This document shows, piece after piece, positions 25,280 through 35,965 of a stretch of 64,000 nt of DNA (the stretch's first letter is position 1; every line of letters begins with the position of its first letter). The stretch is from NCBI GenBank assembly GCA_904063045.1, contig CAJFCJ010000031.1:124001-188000 (forward strand), read 5' to 3'. This DNA comes from Dimorphilus gyrociliatus (Eukaryota > Annelida > Polychaeta > Dinophilidae). A program made the position numbers and the translations under genes. Under the pieces are notes generated by a model. It made no database searches and was not told where the DNA came from. It saw only the letters and a list, made by a program, of their open reading frames with translations.

Positions 25280-26904
25280 TCCTCTCTCTCCCTTCCTCTC
25301 TTGCTATATCTGTTTTTGTGCTTGCTCACATACGCTCTCTCTCATCCAATTTTCCTTCTTTATTTTCCTTCAACAATCTATTTCCTTTTACTCATCCTTT
25401 TCCTTATTCAAAAAACCCTCTTCCTTTGTTTTTCTATTGCCAAATTGTTGAGTTCATTCCTAAATTTTCTTCACTTTTACCAACTTCCTATTACACCGCC
25501 CGCGCCCCCTCTCCCCATCCCTCGTCTCTCTCTCTCTCTCTCTCTTTCCTTTGGAGAACAATTGTCTTTATCTGACAGGAAAACACCAAAAATAAAACCA
25601 ATTCTCTGTCGTGTACTGTATTTTGAGTACGTACAGTTTTTTTTCTCCCGCAACATATCCTTTTGCTAGTTGTTTCTATTCTATGTCCACACAGTTCATT
25701 TTATATAGCTCTAAAAGATCTTATTGTTCCTCCGTATAATTACAGATATATAATATATTAATTAGACCATAAGAGACTAAAACCATACTTTTTAATAATA
25801 TATTTTTATCTTTTGAATTGTGTCGGCTAAAATTATTATGAATAAAAAAAAGCCTCTTTAAAAAAGGTATGATTAGACCTTGTTTGTCGATTAATATTGT
25901 TTGTCATTTTATTTTTAAAAAAAAAATATATATATTATTTTTCTAGTAAAACAATCACGATTATTTTAAAAAAGGTCTGTCAAAGCAAGAAAAGAGAGAG
26001 AGAGAGAGAGAGAAAAAAAATTAAAAATTACGTGTTGTTTGTCAATTTTGTATTGATAATTTTTTGATAGAATGGTAGCAAAATACAATATATATTGTAT
26101 ATAATTTAATAATTTCTCTTTAATATATACAGTATATTACTATGATTTATACGAAAATAGATTTATTAATATTTCAATATTCGTTTGGTTCAAAAAAAAA
26201 GGAAAATTCCTGTAAATATATACAGTATACGAGTTTTTAGTACACATTTTTTTTTCATTTTACAACACGTTTTCCTGAATTTATTTGTAATTGATGATAA
26301 AATAATAAATATGACCTAAATTCTTGAGTTCCTTCCTGATGCCCTTTTACTGAATGTTATTAAAAAATACCATATCTTTATAGTAATGAAAATACAATAT
26401 ATACTATACAGTATAAAGTATTAACTCAAAACAAAGCAATTACAATTATAAACATTCAATAGTAATTTAGTCCTATAAAAATAAATATTAATAACACTCT
26501 TTTTCAGCATATCAAACATGTTATCTTTAATCTAATCAGATGAAAAGTATAAATTTTTTACAAACTCTAAATTGAGTTACAAAATATAAGCTATTATGAT
26601 TTTCTTTATTAAGTGATACGAGAGAGGGAGAGAAAGAGTGAAAGAGAGAGAGAGAGAGAGAGAAATATGCTGAATAGTGTATATATATAAGTAGAAATAT
26701 TACACTGAAAATTGTATGCCTAGAATTAATTTATCATAAAAAGAGCCCTTATTTTTCTAAACAAACTCTATTAATGACAAACTACAATTTTGTAAATTGA
26801 GTAAGAAAATATATTACACACTTAAAGTTTGAATTTGTCAACTCTTCTTTCTCTTCTTAATGTTCTTTTAATATATACTTTAAAGCTTCTTTTACAAGGA
26901 CACA

Positions 26905-26905
<1 letters not shown>

Positions 26906-26936
<31 letters not shown>
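26906..26936. repeat. (CT)n microsatellite
   Basis: About 31 bases of CT, followed by TGT-interrupted CT. Confidence 0.88.
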
Positions 26937-26944
<8 letters not shown>

Positions 26945-28465
26945 ATAGTTTTTTTTCTCATTCTCCTCTCTCACTCTTTCTATAATTTCTTTGTCTCCAT
27001 TTTTCCTTTACTATTTCTATTCATTTTTCTTGTCACGTTAACTTTTTTTCTTTCTCTTAAAAATACTAATATTCTATGACTTGTATAATATAGTATAGTA
27101 CAATATATGTATATATATAGATACTGTATATGTACTGTATATTTATATATAGTGTATGCTATATAACTTGGACATCTTTCACTCTACTTTCTTTCCTCAT
27201 CCTAAGAGAGACGTTTAAATTTGCTATTTTGCATATATAAACGGGTATTAAATTATTTTTTTCACTTATAAAATAAAAAGAAAACGAAATTACTTAAGGA
27301 AATTTCATACTCTAACCTCTCTCTGTCTCTCTCTGTCTGTCTCTGTCTCTTTTTACTTTTTCCCTATACGCTAGTGCAGATATACCAAGTATATACATCA
27401 TATATACTCTATCTAGTTCTATTTTTTGTCTCTCCCTCTCTCTCTCCATATATAGTATGCCTATACTTTGTATGTCGTCGAAACAATAGAGATTTATGCA
27501 ACGAAATAGCCTCTAGAAACGTAGATAGATGTGATATAAATCGTACATATGTTTTAAAGAATCTACTCACTAATATACTTTATAAATAAATGAATAAGAT
27601 GCTAAGAAAAAAAAAGAGAAAGAAAGTGTCTATTAGTATAAAAAAAAACTACGGGAAGTATATGTATAAATTATTGGTTTTATCATTGTAGATTATAGGC
27701 TCAAAAAAAGCTAATTGCCTCGTCAGTCGTTTAGTTGGGTTTTTTTTTCAATTCTCTCCTGGAAAGGAAGTAGAAAAATCACTAAATTTTTTCTTTATTT
27801 TTTAAAAATTTGATGGTGATGAAAAAGGAAGAAGAGAAGCAATAGGATACTTTCTCTTAAGTTGTGCCTCGCCCGATATAGGTTTATTAAAACACCAATG
27901 GACTTTGTAATAATTTAATCTGATTCACTTTCGTCTAAGATAATAGTAAATTGATTAAAATATGAGGATGAAGAAGGGAAGAATGAAGAAGCTTTTGATA
28001 CGGGGAATAAGTAGATTGAGATAAAAAAAGAATGACTAAAATATTTGCCCTACATGACTAGATGAGAAACGATGGAAAGTTTTGTCTGTTAGGAAAGGCC
28101 TATAATTCTTTACGAGAATTTTTTTATCACAATTGAAAATAAATACATTCGTTTATGGTGTCGAACAAAGTTTTCGATTTCGACTAAAGCCAATATACAA
28201 ATCAATCATGTGACAGTTGGATCCATTGTTTTGTTTCTTTCTGGCGAACCATAATTAGTTAGTGCATCTACATTCTATAATTGGCTTACGCTGTAGACAG
28301 GGAAGATTTATTTTGTCATACGGTTTGTCCCCTATCGAATAAGAAGGGTAAGACTAAAACACTTTCAATTTAAACCATATAGTCTCTTATTTGTTGCATT
28401 TTCATTTCTTTATACGTCTAGGTGTAAGCTCCCTCAAGGTTAAAAGAGACAAACTAGAGGACGAT

Positions 28466-29938
28466 ATGAGCCAGGAAGGTATATATTGGGAAAGCAATCT
28501 TGCAAAATTCCTTCTCCTATTCATCAATACCATTCTTGCAGTAGGAATACGACTCTAAATATCATTCGCTAATTTATTACTGTTTGTCAAATAAATCCTT
28601 TCCTTTTCAACTTTAAATAGATTATCGGCTTTGGTTTATCTATTATAGGCATTGTAGGCCTATGCAATAAAGACCTCCTTAAGTATCTACAAGTGGCAAC
28701 CGTAAATAATAACATCGATTTAATAAAAGCCTCATCTGGATTACTTATTGGTCTAGGATTTTTTGTTATCGTCATTGCCGCCTTTGGCTTATTCGGGGCA
28801 ATTAAGGGTAACATCGGATTACTAACAACCGTTCGAAAAGAATGTAGTTTTTTATCTTATTCCTCTAAATATACACATTCCCTTTTTCTTCTTTTATTCA
28901 TCTTTCCCTATTACTCTTCTCTCTCTCTCTCGCTTCCCTCCCTGTCTCCCTCCTAGTCTCCCTCCCTGCCTCCCTGCCTCCCATCTCTCTCTTTAGTCTT
29001 TATATATTGTTTAGTAAACAATTTTTTCTCTACATTGTCATCTTCTCTATTAACAGTATATCGGCATCCTACTCTTCATCCTACTCTTGCAAGTTATTGC
29101 CGCAATTTTAAGCTTTGTCTTCCAGGCTAAAGTATAAAAATAGTTCATATACTGTATATATTCTCATTTCTTCCTTATACAACAGATTCTAAATAGGGTA
29201 AATATAGCCATGACCGTATTTATCAAAGAATCATACGGTGAGAAGGGTAAAGAATCTTTAACGAAAATCTATGACGACCTACAAATTAACTTGAAGTGCT
29301 GTGGAGCTGGATTAGGAATGGAAGATTGGCGTAACAGTTCCTATGTAAAACATCACTATAATGATAGAGTACCAGAAAGTTGTTGTAAGCCGGATAAAGA
29401 TTGTATAAAAACCGCTGATGTTGATGAAATTTATACAACCGTAAGTAAATTCTCCCTACGTCTGTCAATCTGTCTGTCTTTTCCTTCTATATCTCTTGTT
29501 TCATACCTGCCTAACTAATGACCTAGATATCAGAATATCCCCTTTTACGATTTTCACACATAACCTTTAATGCATATATGTGTTTTATACTGTTTACAAC
29601 GTTTAATCAACAATATAAAGTATATAGAATAATTAAAAGGTATTTTTAATTTTCCTCCTCTAATCTGCCAATCTCTTATAATTTTAATTATTTTTAATTA
29701 ACCTATTTCACTTTGCTTAATAGTCTTGCGGGGAGGCTTTAAAGGAATTGCTGAAAAAGCACGCAGGAATACTTTCGGGTATAGTTTTTGGATTTATTGG
29801 ATTTCAAGTAAGAGGAATATATTCTCTCCTCTGGTTATTTATACTATTAATTATGTTATTGTTACTTAGGTAGCAATAGTATTCATCGCCATCTACCTAC
29901 GGTCAAATATAGGACAATTCACCTGTTCGAAGTATTAA
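28466..29938 (+). CDS. Tetraspanin
   Basis: Six coding exons, about 28466-28540, 28621-28830, 29057-29131, 29186-29440, 29724-29807 and 29870-29938, give about 255 residues. TM1 is split across exons 1 and 2 (KFLLLFINTILA, then IIGFGLSIIGIVGL). TM2 and TM3 follow, with a short loop between them. The large outer loop has LKCCGAG, PESCCKPDKDC and a final SCGEAL, giving six cysteines with the tetraspanin CCG signature. TM4 is GILSGIVFGFIGFQVAIVFIAIYL, with a short tail. Tetraspanins organise membrane microdomains with integrins and other partners. The subfamily was not assigned. The exon 2 donor (GTTCGA at 28831) is a poor consensus but is the only position found that joins TM2 to TM3 in phase. 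The exact start base is uncertain by one. Confidence 0.88.
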
Positions 29939-31678
29939 TCAACACCAAATTATAATAATATCTCCAATAGGATTAAGTACTGTAAATTGTACGTGGCGAG
30001 AGATGATTCCTTCCTATTGTTTAATATTCTTTTGTCTTTTATGTATTCGCAAAGAGTAAATAATTAATAAATATACGGTATTTAAATGAATACATGCTTA
30101 TTCTCTTCTTGTTACTTTTTGTAACTTTTAACAAACATAATTAAGCATTAATCCTCTTAAATACCATGAATATTAATAATAGGAATAAATAACAATGGGT
30201 GTAAATGTAAATAGGAAAAGTGTCGTTTTTTTGTATTTGCAGTACACTCGCTCAAATAGATTGCATAAAAGGTATAAATAATACGTAAAAGTTAACAATT
30301 ACTGTGTAAAGTATTTGTTTGTCAAAAAAAAACAAACAAACAAACAAACAGAAAAACAGTTAGAACAAAAAGGAAAAAATACAGATTTTCAAATATAAAT
30401 CATTTTTATCTTTTATATAAATTCTATTTATAAAATGTTTGTTTTCCTTTAAAATTCAATTTTTTCATATGCCTAATATTATATTCTCTCTCTCTCTCTC
30501 TTATTCTCTCTCGCTTTCAATCACTATTTTCCCTTCATTATACTCGTTTCTATCTCGTGTACATTTTACATCTTTTGAGCAAAGATTTTGCCATGAAAGC
30601 TAAAATAATTTTTTTAAAAAAAAAAAATATAAACAAAAGTAAAAGACAGAAAAAAATAATAATTTAATATAAAAGTTTTTTCTCCTTTTTTTATAAAAAA
30701 AAAGAATAAACAAAACAAGCAAATTGTTATAATATCAATGTTTTTTCTTTTACGTTGCAGGAATAGAGTACACATGATTAAGTGAACAAATATTTCTTTC
30801 GTCAATATCATCCCGCATAAAGAAATTAATAAGAGAAAGTAGAAGAAGGTGGAGAAGGAAAAAGAAACTGGGAGAGGGGGCGGGGGCGGGGAGCAATGAG
30901 AAAATGTCTTCTCTCCCCCCCCCCTCCCTCCTCTTCCCCGTTCTTCTATCTTTTTTATATACATAAATGTGATATAATAATTATTTGTTGCCATTCGCTT
31001 GAGATTCTATGAATAAATAAAATTTTTAAAAATATCTTCCTCTTCTCTTTCAAGTAAATACAATTTCTTTTTCAAACAGAAAAATAATTAAAGAGTTCAC
31101 AGATTCTTCTTAACCCTCTCTTATTTCTTTCTCTTCGTAATGTTTCCCCCCCTCTCCTTCTTCTTTTTCCCCCATCTATAAACTGTACCGTAAAGAGCAA
31201 TGATAGAGATTCTAAATATAGATAAGGAAAAAAAAAAGGAAAAAGAAACGCAAGAAAGAAGAAAAAACAAAGAAACATAAACAACATAATAAAGTTAGGA
31301 AAGTACAAATATTGATTTCTTTTTTTTTTTGGAAAAAAACTCTTCTTAAAGGATTAGGCGAAAATCTTCTTATCCATGTAGATAAATATATAAATTATGT
31401 ACAATTTTTTAAAATTTGTTTGTCTCGTTTGTCCTATACGTATTTTGTATGGAAACGTAACAAATTAATAGGATGGATGATTTAGATAATTTTTTTTTGT
31501 TTCTTTTTAAAAGTTTTTTGTTTTTTCTAAATGGAAATAGAAAGTTATAAGGAATTTTCAGACTAGAGCAATCAATTTTTCTATTATTGTTTCTGTTGCT
31601 GTTGTTGCAGGTCTTTTGCTGATATGAAAAAAGAACGAAATGAAAAACAAAAAAAAAGCTATAAAAACTTTTTCTCTG
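29939..31678. other. Intergenic between convergent tetraspanin and PLCL
   Basis: Two 3' ends face each other here. Long A and T runs, a CAAA-type repeat around 30330-30350 and a CT tract at about 30485 are seen. A GC-rich G4-like block and C-run occur at 30870-30942. There is no credible coding frame; the open frames here are homopolymer-driven. Confidence 0.6.
30870..30891 (+). other. Predicted G-quadruplex, with a C-run just downstream
   Basis: Four G-tracts, GGG-AGA-GGGGG-C-GGGGG-C-GGGG, fit the canonical quadruplex pattern with very short loops. A run of ten C lies at 30915-30924, with further C-tracts to 30939, so the minus strand has quadruplex potential too. The block stands out sharply in otherwise AT-rich DNA. 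It lies between two convergent 3' ends. Confidence 0.6.
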
Positions 31679-34600
31679 CTAAGAGGGAGGCAAAGGAAGC
31701 TGATTGTTATCCGGGCCAGCACCATTTATGACGGGAGATACATTATTTAACTTAGTTAAGCCAATTGAACTAGCTGAATCTTGAATCTGTTGTATATATT
31801 CCGCGCAGTTATCCTTCGATTGGTCAATTAAGTCGACCTGTCCTTGTAGTACTCGATTATTCCATACGATATTGTCGGCAGCCTTGACAGAATAAATAAA
31901 AACAGTTACAAACGAATAAGAACACATATAATAAATACTAAAAAAATAAAAAACACACTCACATAGACATACATACTTATATACAAACAAAAAACATATT
32001 TTAAGTAGATTAATTAATACCTTATTAAGCTTTTTTCCTTTAAGATTATGCTGTTCTAAAGTATTACGCAATTGTTCGTGACATTCCATATCTCGAAGTT
32101 TAACTTGAATAATTGAGTTTCGTATGCGTTCGCAATTGGCCATTAATTGTTTGCAATGATTAATGAGCTGTGTTTGTTAATTTTGTATAATTTTTTTTCT
32201 CTCTTTTTATATACAGTATAAAACTTAGAAAAAAAAGGGGGAATGCTTACATTTTCAAATGCAGATAGTCTTTTCTTCAATATATCGGGTAAATTACCCT
32301 GCGTTTCGAATCCAGGGAAATCATCTTTAATTACCAATGCTAATGAGACGGCTGAAGGTGACGGCGAGACAATCGTAGGTGTCGAATCTTCCGTCAAAGC
32401 TGGACTTGGAGGAGGTGTTGCATTACAGGATGTCATGGTCCGAGATAAAATTCGAACGCATTGTTTTATGCTAGCTGTTGGAGAGAGGCCGCATTGTTCT
32501 CGTAAAACGACTAGAGCAAATTGAACGTTGTCTCGAAGGTCAGTCGCCTCTTTCATTGGATTAACCGCTGCTTTAAATGCATCGTCAATCGTTTTTACAC
32601 CAATATGTTTAACAGTTGTATAGTCCTTCTTCTTTCTGGACCTTCTCTTAGAACAATATCGACTATGATTTGTTATGTGGACGTGTACAAATAATGTGGA
32701 ATTTGGCAGCTCCTCCCCAGCGTGAGACAATAACTTGATATGCCTATACCCGGTACGCATACATAAGAAAGGTATCGTATATTGACCTATAAATTCGTCG
32801 CCAATGCTTTCATCGTCTAAAACGGTAAATCTTACTAGAGCCATTTCCGGTAAATTAATTTGAAATTCGAATATTTCGTCGAAAACGGGATTATCCGTTT
32901 GGGGAACGGTCTTCGTATTTCTTTCAGCACAATCGGCCGGAATACCGAATACTTCAACTTGAACGTATGGATCAATTACATTTCCTTTAGCTAGCGTTTT
33001 ACTAGGTTTAGGCAAATATTGTCCACTGATTATGCGTAATCTTAAAATCTTTGGTGCAATACCAGCCGTAGCGTCCTTGGCATTTGCATTAAAATAGGCC
33101 AATTGCTCTCTCATTATGCCAGGCTTTAAAACGTAACCGCAACCTCCATTCTGCAAAAATTTTCCATCGTTTAAATCCATCATCGTGCCGGTGGTTTGGA
33201 AATTAAGCGCCACTAATTGACATCCGCTATTCCACATGTCCTGCGGGTTGTAATTGCTAGAATCAATTCGGCTACCGTTTGGAAACACTCTTGTCAAGAA
33301 TTTCTTGTTATGATTAACAAAATGGTCGGCAGAATGATTTGATAATTTCAAAGCTGAACTTTCGCTCATGGAACAAACTTCGTACCATTGTTCTACGAAC
33401 GATAGAAAATGTTATATTAGTATTATATATTATATGTTAATAGACAATCAATTAGCGATGCGATTAGGATAAATAAGAAATAACAATATATATATACATA
33501 TATATATATACAGAATATGTTTATATATACACATATATATATATAATAGACATGTACACACATATAAAAAGGGGGAGGAGAGAGATCACCACGCCCAAAC
33601 TGTACGTTCATTTTAATTATACTTACGTTTTGCATTAGAAGTTTCGAAGTCATAGAAACGTACAGTTCTACTGATGGAAACCAAATCTGATAATTCCTTA
33701 GCTAGTAAACGTTTTTTAGCGCTTTCTCTTTTCGAACGCTTAGAACGGTCGGAAGATGACTGATCGTGAAATTCTTCTTCATCAGTTACAAAATCGTTCT
33801 CTTCAGATCCATCGGGTAGCTTTTTAGTTTGTATTAATATCTTTCCGCGTAATTCCTCCGGAGAGGGCATCTTGGTTAAATTATCCGTCGAATTCGTGTA
33901 TAATTTTGACCCGAATACATCAGTTATGGTCGAAGCCATTAACTTTTGCTGCCCGATACTGCAATGATTTTCTATATGTAATATCAGAGGATATTCCGAC
34001 TTTTCGAACGCCAGTTCGTTGATTTTTTTTATGACTTCAGAAAAAGAGATTTTTGGAGTAAGTGTATGTCCATGAAAAATAATTGGTTCTCCTTCAACAC
34101 CATCCCAGCAATGCATTTCCAAGCAACGACAACCTTTCCTTAACGCTCTAGCGTAACCATCAACCGATGACGGACCACGTAATTGATCCTCTAATAGGTA
34201 GGTATTATGCGACGTCGATATAAAATAATGGCTCAATGGTTGTGTCATATCTTGGCACACTCGACGTTCCTCTTCTACTAATAAACTACAATCATTCGAT
34301 AGTAAATGCGCCGTAAAGCCATCAATTCCCAAACGGCCTAGTCGGCGTCCTTCCTTCGTTGGTTCATATTTATTGATGATCTCTAGGCATTGTTCCTTAG
34401 TCACGTGCGCTATACCTTGTTCCGCTTCCAAAAAAAGCATCAAGTCATCTACAGTCAGGCTATCTGCGTTGTTTGAGTATCTGTCAGATTTAAGTCAATA
34501 AATATAAAATCAGCATTAGTATAGAGAAATAGCCAGCTTTATATTTCTTTCTTATATAAAGCCTTAAAACTGTACCTGACTAAAAGAAAATATATTTCTG

Positions 34601-35734
34601 GCCTAGTTGAAATCTCTTTAAAGAGATTGACAAACTCCTTACTACTAATTCGTCCTCCGCTAGAACCATTCTTCTTATTCAAATATTCTTTCAATTTCAA
34701 CTTTACTTTACCGTCCGGCAGCGAAGAATTCAAGTCTTGAACTATTCTCATCACTACGTCAGCATCCAAATGGCCTTCCTCGGCATTTGTGTCGAAAACT
34801 TCCTGAAGCCACTCGTCACGCATTTGTTGCCTATCGTCGACAACCTCTTCCGGTTTGCCATTTATTAGACAAGTCAATCCAGTAACCCATATACAGGCTT
34901 CGTCCGGTGTTGACGCTGCTAGATCCATAGTTTCAAAATTCTCTCCGTATACAATTGTAAACGAACACGATTCCCCGTAGTTAGCCGTATTCTTACCGAC
35001 GCGTATCTCTTTGATGTCTTTCACTAGAATTTTCGCTTTACTTGGCTTCTTTGTCGAAGGTCTCCAGCAGATCTCCTGCATCTTTGAATCCAATTGAAAT
35101 ATACGATTATAATGTCTAGAATTTGCCCGCACTTTAATCAGATGAGTTCCCTCTTGCATCCTCTTTAAACAGTCGGGTGCTGGAGGGGGGGGAAGAAGTC
35201 ATGAAGACATGATTAAAAAAGGAAGAAAAGAAAAGCAATTAAATTCATCTTATTATCTAGAGCGGAAAGACAGGAGGAGGGGGGAAGGTGAGTAGAAAAA
35301 AAAATATATTAAACAATTTCTTATGATTCTCTCAGCATTTATTACTCTTTAACAATCAGCTGATGACCCTTTTTGCCACGCCTATTTTTAAATGAAATAA
35401 AAATCGAACGCGATTTTTGACTCGCAATAAAAACAACGATATCACTTATAGAAACAACGTGAAATTTCGAATATTTATTAATTTTTAACATACCATTCGT
35501 TACCGATCGCTCGTTTGGCATTGAACTAAATGAGACAGTCTTTTTCTTCATAGCTCTCTTATTCGGGTCTTTAATTAAACTACTTCGGCGGGTACGGCTA
35601 ATTGTTTGAGCAATATCACTACTATCCACATGCAAGTAGTTTCCATCGCTATTGCGATCTTTTGAATCTGAATTCGAGACGTCTTCGGTCGACGACGTCT
35701 TTCCCCTCGAAGCTGCGTCCGAGTCGTCGGCCAT
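31679..35734 (-). CDS. PLCL: Phospholipase C-like pseudoenzyme (PRIP/PLCL family)
   Basis: Six coding exons on the minus strand: 35734-35494, 35179-34576, 34480-33627, 33392-32251, 32167-32021 and 31882-31679. They give 1063 residues, against about 1100 in human PLCL1/2. In order: disordered N terminus with KKKTVSFSSMPNE shared with PLCL; PH domain (about 85-205); EF-like region; X domain from about 363; acidic linker; Y domain; C2 domain with DPYVQVEVFGIPADCAE; and the PLCL-specific tail with GLSPTASIKQC and KGKKLNK. This collinearity makes the PLCL assignment firm. With a constant offset of 62 from rat PLC-delta1, His373, Asn374, Glu403, His418 and Glu452 are present, but Asp343 is His405. 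Loss of a Ca2+ ligand predicts no lipase activity. The family scaffolds Ins(1,4,5)P3, phosphatases and GABA-A receptor traffic in vertebrates. It starts 232 bases after the EFCAB5 stop. Confidence 0.94.
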
Positions 35735-35965
35735 TTTCAAACTGCCGTGGAGACCGAACTACAGAACAGGTAACCCCACTATAAATATATATATTTTTTT
35801 TCTTTTTTTTTTCGCGGCAAAAATTCAAAGGAATAAAACACAAGTATTTTTTATTGTTAAACTTCTTTTGTAAAACTATATTTTGGTTTTATTTTGTTCT
35901 TTTTGTATGGAATCATTGGCACATAAATACAAAGTTTTTATTTATTTATTGATTACATTCACTGA

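Larger units (their letters stand above)
18168..28465. other. About 10 kb gene desert, AT-rich with microsatellites
   Basis: After the TBC1D7 3' UTR there is no frame with conserved or balanced composition up to the tetraspanin. The stretch holds many TA tracts (20051-20081, 23541-23562, 24322-24343), CT/GA tracts, TCTA and CATC tetranucleotide arrays, the densest cluster of ATAC(A/T)GTAT motifs in the window, and two CTCF-like motifs (20951, 22191). Its function could be regulatory for the DM gene, TBC1D7 or the tetraspanin. No transposon reading frame or terminal repeat was recognised. Confidence 0.6.

Noticed and set aside
25169..25669. 166-codon plus-strand frame with Ser/Leu/Pro-rich sequence
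   Set aside because: It is made of CATC and CT microsatellites, with no conserved pattern and no splice support.
18168..28465. Transposable element in the gene desert
   Set aside because: No transposase or reverse-transcriptase pattern, long terminal repeat or target duplication could be found by eye.
30614..30994. 126-codon minus-strand frame over the G-rich block
   Set aside because: It is a homopolymer- and G/C-run-driven frame in a 3' intergenic region.
32243..32524. Plus-strand frame of 93 codons
   Set aside because: It lies antisense to PLCL exon 4, whose protein is strongly conserved; the frame is a shadow.
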